From: Gnomoniopsis sp. IMI 355080
Taxonomy: Eukaryota; Ascomycota; Sordariomycetes; Diaporthales; Gnomoniaceae
NCBI GenBank assembly: GCA_027946555.1
Contig: JAPEVC010000155.1
Location: forward strand, 1 to 64,000
Length of the DNA stretch: 64,000 nt
Direction: 5' to 3'
Shown here: in pieces, positions 11,385 to 24,102 of the stretch
How the letters are laid out: each line of letters begins with the position of its first letter
Position numbering within the stretch: the stretch's first letter is position 1
Translations under genes and position numbers: made by a program
The notes under the pieces: generated by a model
Database searches by the model: none
What the model saw: the letters and a program-made list of their open reading frames with translations, nothing else
Told to the model about the DNA's origin: nothing

Positions 11385-14300
11385 CTTAGCGGGTCTGGAT
11401 GGCCCTCGAGGGAGCCGCGCTCACGGGGCACAAGACGGAAGAGACGTGAAGATGGTACAATCGGGGCGAAGAATTGACGAGGTCGAGTTCGGATATTGAC
11501 AAACAAATGCCCGAGGGTGCTAGGCGCCCATGAGAGGTGGATCGGATGGGGTGGTGACAAGGTGACCAAGTGGCGGGTGTCTCAAAGCAAGCGCCGGAGC
11601 AAAAGATTGGGTTGCGCGTGGGGGGGGTGGCCGCCTCTGCAGCAAACGAGGCGTATCTCGGTATCCCGGTAGGCACGTCACGGGCCGATCGTCGCAACAA
11701 CAGCAATAGCCGTAAGCAGAAGTGGGCAATTGACGTGTGCGCCGGGGGAATTGTGGTCAAGGGAGAAAGCGAGTAAAATTGCGGTGATTCCAAAACACCT
11801 TAGGCACAATTAGACATGGAGCTTGGGAAGCTTGCAGCCCAGATTGAGAAGGGGAGGAAAGGCCGGGCCCCAGCGGTCAGGTAGCTAGGTACGGGAAGTT
11901 CCAGGCTTGGGCAGCGGGGAGGAAGCTCGGGTCCTGCTAGGGAGAAGACAAGAGAGATTGGCTGCTGCGCTGCGCTGCGTGGGAAAGGTGGTGGTAGGGC
12001 CGGGTCGCCTTTGATTAGTCGCAAAGCTGCGGTGACGCTGACGTTTCGAGACGAATTGGTAGCGCTGTGATGGACGGGACGACGGGATGGCAGGAAGATG
12101 TGGTATATTAGTGGGATGTGATTCGGCGACCTTCGAGGTTGGGGCAATGTTGGATGAGACCCTACAGATCAAAGTTCGGTTGAAAACTGGTCGGGAAATA
12201 GGTTTCGTCTGGCGTGGCGAGGCGATGGGTAGATTTGGGGGAAGAGTGGGAGTTGCAGCGGGAGTGCAGAAGTGGTAACGGGCAGCTGGGCTGCATGCGA
12301 CAAGATGTCCGAGGTTAGAAGCAGCTGACAAGGTGAAGTGAAATGAATTGTGCAGGGCACGCGCGTGGCGTTCCCCATCAACATACCTTGGGGACCCGAA
12401 GAGACGAGACTATGCCGGAAGCAATTGAAAATGCAAGCTCTCTCTCTCTCTCTCTCTCTCTATGTCTCTCTTTCTCTTGTCTCTTCTCTCCTTGTTGTCT
12501 CTTGTCTCTGGGTAGTGGATTCAGGACAAAGGCGATAACAGCTAGCAAGCCGGCTCGAACAACCACAAGCAGCTTGGTGTCGGGTCCGAAGTGGATAGGC
12601 AGCTAGCACGGTGGGATGAGAAAAGAAAGAGAGAGAAATGACTGCCCAGGTATTTGATCAAACAACAAAAAGTAGTCTGCTCCGAAGTAGATTGGCCCTT
12701 GTTGGAAAGCCAGGCGCAGATGCAGCCAACACAGACACACACCGCAGGTCTGCGCTGTTGTTTGGCAACTGTTCCCGGGCTGAGCTCAGCGGCAAGGGGA
12801 TCCGTACTGCGTGCCTGGTGCGCCTGGGTGGCGGCCTGGACCTGGACTAGGGACTGGGGACTGGGGAAGGGGAGTACTCGGTAGGTAGGTTAGGTAGTGC
12901 GCGCGCGCAGGCGTGGTGGAATTGTACGAGAGCACAAGCGAAGCACAAGCACATACAGCTATGTATGTATGTACTGTACCTGAGAGAGAAAAAGAGGGAG
13001 AGGCGAGACGGCGGGCAGACCCAGATTCCCCAAGTGATAGGAGACAAAAAGTGGACTGAAGCACCCACTTGACACAATCCTTGTACTCGGTACTACATGC
13101 CATAGTAGTACCTCACCGCTGACACCCACCCCCCCGGTCCTGTCATTGTCCACCGACTATCTACATACCGCCGTACGGGAGTATATAGTGTCTACTAGGT
13201 GCCTCTCCGGGCTGACCTAAGCCGCAGCCTCTGAAGCCTTCAACTATGACCTGTGCCCAGCAGGACACCGAGGGTGGCTTGGTGGCTGGGCTGCTTGTTC
13301 CCACGGCCAACAATGGGGCGCGGGCCCTAGACGAAGGCGTGGAAAAAGTCCCAAACCCACAATGAGCGGGCGACATGGTACGCTCTTGCGACTGGGCCAA
13401 CCCAGCAAGACCATGTCTCAATGTTAGACCCTTGCTGTCGATAGACATTGCAGTCGCAAACATGGGATATGAGGCTGACCTCTAACATACCAGTACCAGC
13501 TATTTTGTTTTTTTATTTTATACAAGCTCCAAGTATACATGCTGATTCAGGCGCATACCTTATGCACCTAAACACACCGGGAAATGACGGCCAACATGCA
13601 GCAGCAGTCATGCCTTGGCTTGCTGCAGGTGTTCATGAGAGCCAACTTAACACATCCCCGAGAGCTTCATCCAATGACACAACACATTCTTCACGCAACG
13701 ACCTCCTTCCGGTCCATGTCTCAGTCCCCCACACTGGCGGAACTGGGTGCACTTTTGAGGCACTCTTTCTGCGGGCTATCTAGGCAGCCCACTGCATACT
13801 ATGAGTTATTCTACTACGACATACTTTCTATGAAAAGATTGCCCAACACGTACCATGGCATCATCTACTATGGGACAAACTCCCGAGGAGGATCTACCTC
13901 GACCAAATACTATCACCACGAATCATCATTGGCCGCCTCCAACTGCGAAAGAAAAAAAAAAAAAAAAAGAAAACAGTCAACGATAGACAACCTGAAACCA
14001 CTCGTTGGGTAGGTGTCACGGTGCACAGGCTCTGTCTGATCATTATCATGCCCGGATCAAGGATCCTTGGCCATTTGAAAGTGATATCTGTTCGTAGATG
14101 AGACTCTGCATTGCCAAATTCCCGACCACCTTCACTTTTGCTGAAATCCCCAGATTCGGTCACATCCAACCTCGCTTGCGCTGGGCTCCCCGGGGCTCCC
14201 TGCCATGTGCTGGGCCCGATGTCGATCCGGCCCAAGACTTACGAGAAATGTTGTATTCGACCTGTCATTTCAAAACGCTCCCTTCATCAGCCCCCGGGGA

Positions 14301-16231
14301 CTCATTGTTTTTCTACATAGTACCTTGGTTCAACTGCACTATACGTCTCAGGATTATGCAAAATAAGTAAATAATACAAGCCCGGATCCAAATCCGGATG
14401 GGAGACATGCCCGGCTCCACAAAGGGCCTCAAAATTCCTACAGCCCCGCCGAGGGCAATTTATCTCCCGCCGAGCCACCCCATTCTTTTTGACCCCCGAA
14501 GACAAGATATGGGAAAATAAATACACGATCCTTCTCCCGGAGCCACGTGCTGGGAGACCCAGATTTTTCCCGGTCCACTCGGAAAGCCGGGACCAGGGCT
14601 GTCCAAAAAAGACGAGGCTCCGCTTCTCGACTCCAACAGGCTGTCACATCAGTGGAGTTTTCCTTTCCCAATGATGGGGGTCCTACTGCTGCGCATTTTC
14701 GTGCGCTCAGGGGTTGGTGTTTCGTTTCCGTGCACCGCCGTGATGGGGCTGGATGGGTCGCCCAGCTCCCGCGGGCACCCTCAAGAGAGAACATTGTCGA
14801 TCACACCTATCCTGTGCAGTCTGTGCCATCGACAACAACTTGGGGAGTCCCTAGCCCGCAATTATTGCAGTATATATATTAATGCAAAACAATGTTGTTC
14901 GCCCATCATCACACAATCACACAACCCGCAAAGTCCTCCCCAGCGAGCAGGAACTCTTCCTTCAAACCCCCTATCAAGAAATTCCCACCTTTCAGCGATA
15001 GACCAACGTTTCGTATATCCATCTCTTGCTCCAGGCTTCCCGACCATAGCCTGCGACGACGCTTCCCAGAATAGCCACACCCCAGTCGTCGTCAACCACC
15101 TGTACTGTGTAAGGTAGACGACAAGGCTGTGGCGTCCAGAACGGAACAATTCAACCTGGAATGTTGGCCAGAAGCCCCCCCACAAAGATATCGTGACCAA
15201 CCCCACCCGGTCGCCGGGCGAAAGTGAGGAAGAAACAGTCAAAGGTCACTTATTCATTCTCTTGGGTGCTTTGATCCTCTTCATCCCGTATGTGTGCATT
15301 GCGCGCGCATGCTCGTATAACACATCTAGACCCCATCAGCCAGCTGGGCATGGAGTCAAGCGACGAGTCAAAGCTGGGGTACGACGAAGCTTATTTCGTG
15401 GCTCGTCGTCTCACAATTGTGCATCAATCCACCGCTCGATTTTGGAATGGCTAATTCGAATTGGGACTCTCACACCACGTGTGTCGCGGGCCGCACAAAC
15501 ATTAGGTCCCGGACGCCAGGAAAAGGTACCAGCGTCTTTGGGTACTTCATGCGGACGTTCATCGCACTTGGCCACTATAATCACGGTCAGAGCTCGGGCC
15601 ATGACCTATGTAACTACGCCGATGATCTTATAGGACATCATACATAGTACAGAAGGCCTTCCCAGCGCGCGCTGGGCTAGGCAAGTCGACTGGATCGAGG
15701 ATCAGGTATGATGCAATCTGATGTTCAGTCCCTCAAACACAAGCAAAAAACTGAACAAGACAACATAACACTTTTAAAATGAAGTGATTCCACCAGACCT
15801 ATGCTGTTCGCTCCACACTATTCTGGTGGGCTCGCTACGAAGCAGAGCGTGCCCGATGGACCCACGCAGTCTTCTTCCGCGTCGTCTTCATCGTTGGCAC
15901 GCTAACCAAAATGTGGCTTTGTTTTCCCTTTCAACGTTGTACGCAATGTGGTATACTTGCATCCCGGCTGTGAAAGAAGACCTTCCCAACCTACTCGTTA
16001 TTGGGCCGACGCGGTACGCCTCAGCAACGCGCCCTTCAATGCAACAGACCAGTCGAAAAAAAGAAACCGATGCATAATCTAATCGTGCTGCCCCGAATTA
16101 CCATTCCGAAAAGAAAGACCCGACCGTCACCGAAACAGGCGTTTTGAACGCCCGCGAGAAATTGTGGAGTTGAAGAGCTAGAGCGTGTCATGTATTCATA
16201 CCCATCAATAATGCAGATGTGGCGCGGCCAC
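11385..16231. other. Long intergenic region, no recognised gene
   Basis: These 4.8 kb form the 5' flank of gna3 and the 3' flank of cullin-1. Frames at 11386-12331 on the minus strand are proline/serine-rich and have no domain; they may be leader sequence. It contains a TC microsatellite (12438-12460), an A-run near 13950-13970 and an inverted repeat at 13089-13112. Nothing else could be supported. Confidence 0.55.
12438..12460. repeat. TC dinucleotide microsatellite
   Basis: A run of about eleven TC units about 1.05 kb upstream of the gna3 start codon. It is followed by further TC-rich sequence to about 12510. Confidence 0.9.
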
Positions 16232-18710
16232 CTATGCAAGGTATCCGAGCTCGTCGTCTTCCAGGCGTTCGAGATACTCCTTGTCGAGAAGAATCTCGAT
16301 ACACTTCTTGATGTCCGCAATCTTCGGAACAAATCGCTGGCGAATTTGGTTGATCGTCTCGCTCACCAATTGCTGGTGCTTCATCTTCTTCCGCGCCTTC
16401 ATAACACGGACAATGGCCGTCTAGAAAGAATTTGGTCAGCAGATTAGATTGGTCGTATATCATGTTCAGACTCACCTGCAACAGAAGCTTGCGGTCCTCC
16501 TCGATTGTCTTGTTGGTCTCAACCTCCTCCTGCTTTGTCTCGGTCTTGGTGCCGAGATTCAAGTTAATACGAATCTTCTTGCTCTTGAAGTTGTAGTTGA
16601 GGTGGAAGGTTGCACCTGGGCCGGGCTTTTGGCCCTCGGGAGATACGGTGAGAACCTTCGCCTTCAACAATATGGCAAGAGGGGGATCCAGGGTCTCTGA
16701 GTTCATCTTTGTTGCCATGGCGATGTCCTCGTACGCGTGGGTGTCGTTGTCGTTGAACAAAAGGAGAATGGCCATCTGGTAGATCGACACCTGGAAAGTG
16801 TAGGGCATCTTGCTGTTCTTGCAATAGTTGGCCTTCAGCTCTCCCTTGCACAGCTGCCACAGCCAAGTAAGCTTGCGACCTTCATGCTTGTGCTTGTAAA
16901 ACCTCGCAAATCGCTCTTTATCTGCGTCGATTTCGCTGGGTGGGTTAAATTCTGTTGTTGGGGCGTTCAGAGGCCAGAAACCAGTGCCGAGAATATTGTA
17001 CTGGGAATCCAGCAAGGATGAATCATCAAGACCGCTCGTGTGCTCTTTGAAACCAGTGTTGAGGTCTTTGGAGATTTGCATGTCCTGGAACATACGCTGC
17101 AGCTTGTTCGTATATTCGAAACCGCATGCCTCCTTGAGCTTGCTGATCATGCTAGTCTCTGCATCGTCTGAACTAGAGTTGCTGTGAACGAGGCGACGGG
17201 CCAGCATGCGAGAGTAAAATTTCTGAAAAACGTCCTTGTCCTCAATGTACTTGAATACCGTCATGATTTGGGACAGCGTCTCTTCTAGCTGAGACTCCTC
17301 CACACTGGTGCCACTCTTGCGCAGCAGCACATCAGCGTACTTGGCTAGAAGCTCTGGTGACTTGTTGGATCCGGACTTGCACATCTCGTTTCGGTTGACA
17401 AACTCACGGCAGGCGTTGTCCAGCGACCGCGTGAATTCTGGCTCGTCGTTGAATGCCCGCTTCACCAGACCTTGATACTGGGAATGGATATCGAGGAGCG
17501 CATCGACGTATACCTTGGGCTCAAGCTTTTCGGCATCTTGTGCAACCTTGGCCACTGCAGCCAGGCCAGCTTGGCGGACATGTGTCTCGAACCTGGCTCT
17601 AAGGGGATCCAGGCCACTTGGGATGCGAGAAAGGAGGTCATACATCCTCGCCATATCCTCCTCTCGGTCGTTCTCAAGAAGGACTTGGAATTCGTCTCGC
17701 AACAGATTCTGGTGCTCCTTGATCAGAGAGTCGTTACAGGCGGTCTTCAAGGGCATGGCGATGTCTGGGTGCAAGTACAGCTTGACACGCTCCTCTTCTT
17801 CCTCCAATCGGATGACTGCCTTCTTCATGTACTCGACGACGCTGTTCTCGGCCAAGAATTGTTTGCTCTCTGTCTGGTAGAAGACCCTTGTCGCATCGAG
17901 GAAGGGCTTCTCGAAGTGCCATCGGTAGCAGTCGAGAGTCGTCTTGCTATTGTCTGCAGGGTCGAGACCAAGAGCCACAAAGGACTCGACGACCTGTTTA
18001 ATTTGACCGTGCTCAATCGTCTCGCCATTCCGTTGTCTCTCGACCAACTTCAACACAGCGTCCATAACCTTGGAGTCGATCTTCTCGAACAAGACTTGCC
18101 GCCACTGGACCAGGTGCATGGTATAGACGTCGAAGATATTCTTCTTGCCCTCATCCATCTCACGCTTAACCCAATGCCGATTCAAATACCTAAACAAGTG
18201 ATGAACATATTTGCCAGCGTTGGTGAACCGCTCCCACTCCTTGATGTAGTACGTCAGCAGGGCCTCGTCGGTGTGCTGTTCGGCCCTCGCCAGGAGAACC
18301 TTGAGATGGTCTTCCAGGTAACTGAGTAGTTTCTTGTACAGGTCCTCGCCTAGTAGGTGTGCACCACGATGGTGACCTGTACCGACGCCTCCGGGTGAGT
18401 GAGATGCGGCAGCAAGGGGGTGTGCCTTCTGTGAGGTGCAGAAATTGTGCACGGCCGTGTAGATACCCATGTACTATTTCCAAGGAAGAACTTGCGTTAG
18501 TCGTGTTATGTCAAGAAGTGAGAGGGGTCGTGAGCTGTCGGGGCCACCACTTACATCGTCCATGGTCATGCCATTCTCCAGATCAGTCATGATCTTCGTG
18601 ATGCCGTCGGCTAGGTACTCCCAGGTGTCGACGATGCTGTCACGGTCTGGACCTTTGGGCATGCCCAGAGGCTGCCGCGTAGTGGTCACGGTAGAACCAC
18701 TGGGAGGCAT
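16232..18710 (-). CDS. cul1: Cullin-1, SCF ubiquitin ligase scaffold
   Basis: The scaffold of SCF (Skp1-cullin-F-box) E3 complexes; it binds Skp1 at the N-terminus and the RING protein Rbx1 at the C-terminus. Exons on the minus strand: 18710-18555, 18473-16476 and 16420-16232; 2343 nt, 780 residues. The N-terminal YMGIYTAVHNFCTSQKA is diagnostic of cullin-1 rather than cullin-3 or -4. The final exon starts TAIVRVMKARKK, the conserved neddylation site, with the acceptor lysine near 726. The C-terminus LEDDELGYLA is typical of the winged-helix end. An F-box protein is encoded at 49660-50991, though there is no evidence that the two are partners. Confidence 0.96.
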
Positions 18711-19706
18711 GTTGAACGGTCGCGAGTCTCGCGGGAAGTTGATCGACTGTGTGAAGAGCGTTGGCGCTAGAGGCTGGTAAGCGGGCGGACACGCGACGGA
18801 CGCGACAGCGACACAGAGTTCGTCGAGACAAAGTCGGAACGGTGGAGAATATCTCGTGGGAGAAGTTGACTCGTGATGACGCAGGCCTGGAGAGCCGTGT
18901 CGAAAAATGGTAGACGGTGGGATGGTTGAGGATGGCGTGTAGCATGCAATGATTGGGGGGGGATGGTGGCCTTTCCCTCAGGGCATAGACACGCGGCAAA
19001 GGTGGAAGATGTCAAACAATGCTCGAAGAAAAGAAGAGAGGGAGCATTCAATAACGCAGGAGGGCACGAAGCAGCAACGTTCGCCGTTCTTGGCGGGGTC
19101 GTGTTGATGGAAGTTCGCAAGTTGGATGGAAGGCAGGAGGCGAACGTGAGGAGGTCTGAGGTCAAGGCTGCCTCTGACTTAAACTGGAGTAAGGATGGGT
19201 GCCTTCCAGGAAAGGCAGCAGGCTACGTTTAGCGGGGTGAACCCAGACAGGCTGGGCCCTGCTGGAATCTCAGCAGGCTGCAACTTTTTGGGGTCACGGC
19301 GAAGTGGCACAGCATTGGAAGTCGCCTCAGGGAATGAACCAATTCCACTCTGCGGCGTGTGAAAGTGACTTGTAGTTCAAAATACTTAATAACGGGCAGA
19401 AACAATAGTTATCACGATGAGACTGCGTGCATGGTTCGAGTGCTGCCGTCTGTTTGCGACCATTGCCAGAGCAGGTTCGATAGACTAAAGCTATTAAGTG
19501 CATCATTGGTGGCACCGTTTCCAGATTTCTCCTTCGCAAACGCATTTTTGCTATAATGATGAGGGACCGGATCTTTCTCACCCTTCCACGTAGAATTTCA
19601 ATTTTAAACATATTCAACAGCAAGATTTATACGGAACAATGGCTTGTTTGTGAGACCCCGATGGGTCAGTAAATCATGATGTGTAAATTGTGTATGAAAC
19701 TAGTGT
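18711..19706. other. Intergenic region, cul1 5' flank
   Basis: This holds the upstream flank of cullin-1 and the 3' flank of the Srf1-like gene. Short open frames on both strands show no domain and no splice support. Confidence 0.6.
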
Positions 19707-20851
19707 TTAAACGTATGATAGAAGCTTTGGCTCATCGTCTCCTGCTCGCGGCCCAAGTCTTTGAACCAACCTGAACACATTGACTGTAAAATTCAATACC
19801 CAACCAAGAAGGCCAAGTAGCAGAAAAGCTGCCAACGCCTTCATCCTGGCCATCTCTGCATAAGGAGTCCGCGCTGCAATCAGTGATGAGAATGCCAGTG
19901 TTGCACTTGCTGATTTGAATATGATGAAGAATAAATCCAAATTGGTCAAGAACACCTTGCGCATGGGGGACCTCAGCCCCAGCTGGGGCCCACTGTACTC
20001 ATCCCATGTCATGTATACGATGTAGGGTGTAATCACACAGTCAACAATGATTGCCACAAGCCACTGGGAGCGGAGGGTAACCCCAACTTCCCCTGCTACG
20101 CTGGACACTGAGCTGGCATCCTGTTTCCAAAGATTTGCAGACAATGCTAGCGAGGCAATTGACAAGACCAAGACCGAGAATCGAAGCAGGGCGGGCACTA
20201 GCGGGTGGTTGAGCAGGAGGCGCCAGATGTGTTCATGAAGTGCTGCTCTCCTACTCCTCCTTTTTGGCGCAGTATCGGTCACGCGCAACGAGTTGGTATC
20301 GTTAAATCCAGGCATGAGCTCGTCGAATTTCTCGGGGTCGACTTTTTCTGACCTCTCACCCGGAGCGTGGCCATACTTGCTGGCCTGGACAAAGGTGCTC
20401 CAAGGCGACGCTTCGTCGCGCATCAAATAACTCGGGATGATGACCGGCTCGGCCGTCCGAAGGTGGTCATATTTCCTGCCCATCCTCTCCCGCCTCGTTT
20501 GCCTTCTCTTGCCCACATAGTTCTTCGGGGCCTTACTGGTGGGGGCTTCGGAGGTCCAATTCACATAGCCATCTCTCGAAACCCTCCTCTGCGGTGCCGC
20601 GGGTGTACTGTTATGGTCTGGACGTACTGTCTGGGGAGGTGGCTTGGGAACGGCGTGCGGGATAACTGGCGGAGGTGATCCCTTCTTATCTTCCCACGAA
20701 GCTATCCAGGCTACAGAATTGTCAGCATAACTTTCTGAATGGCTTTCAAAAGAAGCAGGCGTGCCAAGAACTGACGTGGGATGGTCCTGATTTTGCGTCT
20801 GGCACTGGGGTCGACCGCAGTACTGCCCGTGTCAGGCCGCGGATGGTCCAT
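19707..20851 (-). CDS. Multi-pass membrane protein, Srf1-like (phospholipase D regulator family)
   Basis: Two exons on the minus strand: 20851-20776 and 20710-19707; 1080 nt, 359 residues. The intron uses donor GTCAGT and joins a split proline codon to PWIASWED. The N-terminal half is hydrophilic and proline-rich, with the segment PVIIPSYLMRDEASPWSTFV. The C-terminal half has about four hydrophobic segments: SVLVLSIASLALSA, WLVAIIVDCVITPYIVYM, LDLFFIIFKSASATLAFSS and AFLLLGLLGWVLNF. This layout fits fungal proteins named after yeast Srf1, a regulator of phospholipase D Spo14. The name rests on remembered resemblance, so the membrane topology is firmer than the function. The first in-frame codon at 20564 is GTG, so the upstream exon is needed for an ATG start. 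Confidence 0.75.
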
Positions 20852-22264
20852 GAAAAATGGTGAGGTCGAAACCTCAGTTGTAGTTGGAGTGAACAGTAAA
20901 AGTAGTTCGAGGGAAGTATTGAATTAAGTGGCTGGCCCAAAGGTTCGGCTAGTAACGAAGGTCGTAGGACCGGAGCGACCCGCAGTGGGTGAAACAGGAG
21001 TACGTGAAGGGAGGTCGCGTTGTCTCGTCGCGAACTGTGATGGATCCCGTCTGGTAGATCTCTAGATTGTTGAAGTTGTCGGCAATACCCTCAAAATTAG
21101 AGACGTGTTGGCGGCAGCGCAAGGTTCGATTGGAAGGGCGCGGGTGGATAGGCACTATGCTGACGGTAATGCGACACGCGAGATATGACCAACGGTCTGG
21201 TAGAATTTATTTTGAAAATCACAGAGAGAAAAGAAGCAAAGACCAAGGAAAATACAAATGAGTGTGGTGGTTGCGTAGGTATGTAGGGATAGCTTGTTTA
21301 GTCGGACAACCGGTGCAGCAAGACTTTGGGACTGATTTGTTGGCTAGTAGAGGCGAAGAAGCGCTCGTGACTGCAGCAGACCCACGGGCGACCAGCAGAG
21401 AGAGGGACCAGACTCGCTCGTCCTTTGTGACACCAGACCAGGCCTATTATGGAAGACCGTCAAATAACGCAGCTAACGCTGCACAGGCCTGCAAGCTGCC
21501 GCAACCACATTTGCAGGTGGGCGTCTCGACAAGGCTGATGTAGAAAAGGAAAATGTCAAAAGAAGGGGGAAAAAAGACGAGATTGGGTTCAATAGTCAAG
21601 GAGTCAGGATGAAATATAACCAGGGCTCGCCTGTAGGAAAGCCGATCACTGTGGATCAAGCGAACGGGAAAGACAAGATTAACTGCCTGACTGCACGCAG
21701 CACTAAGGCCCCCTAAGGTATGGTAGCGGGTAGCAGTACCATGCAGTCTGAGTATGCACAAATTCCCGATCCCCACAGAGGAGACCGGGGGGGCACTGCC
21801 AGACTGCTTTTGGCCCTTCAGCTCCTTCTCCACCCTTTACCGTACCGGCATAAGCAGCACCTCGTGCGTCACTGGCTGGCTAGCAAATGCGATTAAGAAA
21901 CACCTCCGAAAAGTTTCTGCTATGACGACACTTACTCATTCTTGCCGCTACCCACGCCAGGCAACTCGACCGGCTGCCTCTTCCTCCCAAGCTCCATCCT
22001 TATCCAATGCATCTTCTGTGATCCACATATTGTTGTTATGCTAGGTAGTCATGGATGGCATCAATATAAAGAGTTATTCGTGAACGCTACCACGTTACCC
22101 TACTGTCTTGGAAACGGTCGTGGCCAGATACAAGTCTTTTTCCAGAGCGCGCATCTACCACTTACCTCTTGGGTCCCCCTACGCTGCATGCTCATTACGC
22201 GCTTCGTTCTCGACGAGTCTCCCACCCTTGTGTCTCGCCTACCAGCGCCGCCAACCTAGCGACG
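20852..22264. other. Divergent intergenic region
   Basis: This is a shared promoter region between the minus-strand Srf1-like gene and the plus-strand K+/H+ exchange-related gene. No supported coding sequence. Confidence 0.6.
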
Positions 22265-23183
22265 ATGCGCGTTTTCCTCATCCCCATATCGACGCGCCGG
22301 ACGCTCTTGTACGCCCACCGCCTTAACGCCCCTGCTGCCCAACAGCAGAACCAGGCATGGATGGACAAGATTCAGACCAAGGCCGCTCAGACTTGGGCCG
22401 ACTGGGAGAAGAAGGAATCAGGTTGGCAGAGTACGATTGTCAAATACGGCAATCAGGCCCTTCGAAGAATACCCTATGAGGAATGGAGTCTCAAGTCCGT
22501 GCCGCCGCTGTCTACCAAGCGCGCCGACGACGAGCTGAAGGGCACCGACAAGGTCGAGGTCTTTTATCCAAAGTCTCTGATGGCCCAGAGCAACATCAAC
22601 GATGTGATGCAGAAACTGAGTACCGAGAGGGAGGGCCTGCATCGCAAAAGGCTCATCTGGTGTCTCATCGGGATGCCAATCAGTGCACCGTTTGCCGCGG
22701 TCCCCATGTATGTGCTCATTTTGGTCTCATTGTCATCATCAACATCATGTACGCTAATCAAACCCTCGTAGAATACCAAACATTCCCTTTTTCTATCTCG
22801 CCTACCGCGCCTGGTCGCACTGGCGCGCTCTCGCTGGCGGAAGACACATACAGTTCCTCCTCAAGAACCAACTCCTGATTCACAAACCCTCGCCGATCCT
22901 CGATGAGGTATACTCGAAACAGAGGCCACCACTACCGTCTTCTCCAGACTCCACGACAAGCCCCGGAGAACCCAAAAATACCAACCCGAATATGCCCAAG
23001 GACGCCCAACCCTCTGGAGAAATGATGTTACTGGATCAGCTGCATGGAAAGAAGATGACACAGGCTTTGGACCTCCCACAGCTCGAGGTCGAGCTAGAGC
23101 GTGCGATATGGCAGGTCGAACAGGCCATCGAGAAACAAAACGCCGAGCATGACGCCAAGAAGGACGACCCAAAATCGCAATGA
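22265..23183 (+). CDS. Mitochondrial K+/H+ exchange-related protein (Mit_KHE1 family)
   Basis: Exons 22265-22707 and 22772-23183; 855 nt, 284 residues. The start MRVFLIPISTRRTLLY is the hallmark N-terminus of the Mit_KHE1 family, linked in yeast to mitochondrial K+/H+ exchange. The intron uses GTATGT and TAG and joins a split isoleucine codon inside the conserved hydrophobic stretch, giving VPIIPNIPFFYLAYRAWSHW after splicing. The C-terminal third is charged and probably forms a helix (LEVELERAIWQVEQAIEKQ). The direct ion-transport role of the family is not proven; it may be a regulator. Confidence 0.88.
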
Positions 23184-23397
23184 TGAGAGGAATTTGAATC
23201 GCCCATGATTCATGATGTATGATATGATACACGCGAGCCGGATATCACTTCTGGATACGGTGCATATAGATTGCATGGAGACAAGCGTGTTTAGATTCCA
23301 CTCGGGTCCTGTTGGCCGCCCGAACGCTTTGGGCGGTCTCGATCTCCAGGCAGTAATGAATATCTCCTCGCACCAAGAGAAGCGGTTCAAAGTTGGT

Positions 23398-24102
23398 TCA
23401 CTCCGGAAAATAGCGATCCCTCTTCAGTGCACCGAGACTGAACACAGTGAGGAGCGTGAGACATGCACTCATGAGGAACAGAATGATGAAGAGCTTGAGT
23501 CGTTGCCGACTACTCTGCCACCGAGGATGTGGACGGTGGGTTACCCCTTGCTTCTCGATGTCAACCGCCGCGCTTTGTCGGGGATAATCGAAATGGACAA
23601 TCTGGATCAGCGGCCCGGACTCGACGATGAACGTTGCCGGCATGTGCTCGCTGTCCGCACAATCGGTTAAATCAGCCGAGTTCTCATCTACGTCCGGCTC
23701 GTTCCCAGCATTATGCCCTTTGCATTGAAGCGAGTATTCCTGGGCGATTTTGCGCGCATTGCGATGCGCCTCATGAGCTTGGTACTCGAAGTAGGCCTTC
23801 TTCTTCAGGAAGCGCAGGGTGGGCGAGATCTCTGGCGGTCTCCTCGTGACTGGTCTTGTCTTCCGCAGCTGATAGATATGTCTACCCAGGATAATGTCGC
23901 TCTCACACGATGTCGGGTTGAGCGGCGAGGGCGCAATGGGCGTGTGCTGCTTGGACGCCGCGGCGAGTAGTGATCTGAGGATCTCGTCTCTGGGCCACAT
24001 GGCTGATTTCTGTGGCGATTTTCCCGAGTACGGGACTTGTGCCATCTCACGAGGCTTGCTTGGGTCTGACGACATGTTTGGTTGCATTGGTTGGTGTAGC
24101 AT
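23398..24102 (-). CDS. Hypothetical tail-anchored protein
   Basis: A single-exon frame of 234 residues starting MLHQPMQP. The same frame is open further upstream (to 24312), but that part is rich in aromatic and proline residues and looks like leader. The body is hydrophilic with basic stretches (KTRPVTRRPPEISP) and an acidic patch. The last 30 residues hold one strong hydrophobic helix, KLFIILFLMSACLTLLTVF, followed by a short basic tail. This is the form of a C-terminally anchored protein, perhaps in the ER or the outer mitochondrial membrane. No family was recognised. Confidence 0.6.
   Translation of the reverse strand: MLHQPMQPNMSSDPSKPREMAQVPYSGKSPQKSAMWPRDEILRSLLAAASKQHTPIAPSPLNPTSCESDIILGRHIYQLRKTRPVTRRPPEISPTLRFLKKKAYFEYQAHEAHRNARKIAQEYSLQCKGHNAGNEPDVDENSADLTDCADSEHMPATFIVESGPLIQIVHFDYPRQSAAVDIEKQGVTHRPHPRWQSSRQRLKLFIILFLMSACLTLLTVFSLGALKRDRYFPE

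Noticed and set aside
17472..18329. 285-codon plus-strand frame
   Set aside because: It lies entirely antisense to the cullin-1 exon and has no domain. It is a shadow of the real gene.
19460..19500. tRNA-like B-box (GGTTCGA)
   Set aside because: No T-stem pairing, acceptor stem or A-box around it. The same was true of a similar match near 21123.
20562..20564. GTG as the start of the Srf1-like gene
   Set aside because: The frame is open upstream and joins through a good intron to an ATG exon at 20851, which also restores a sensible proline-rich N-terminus.
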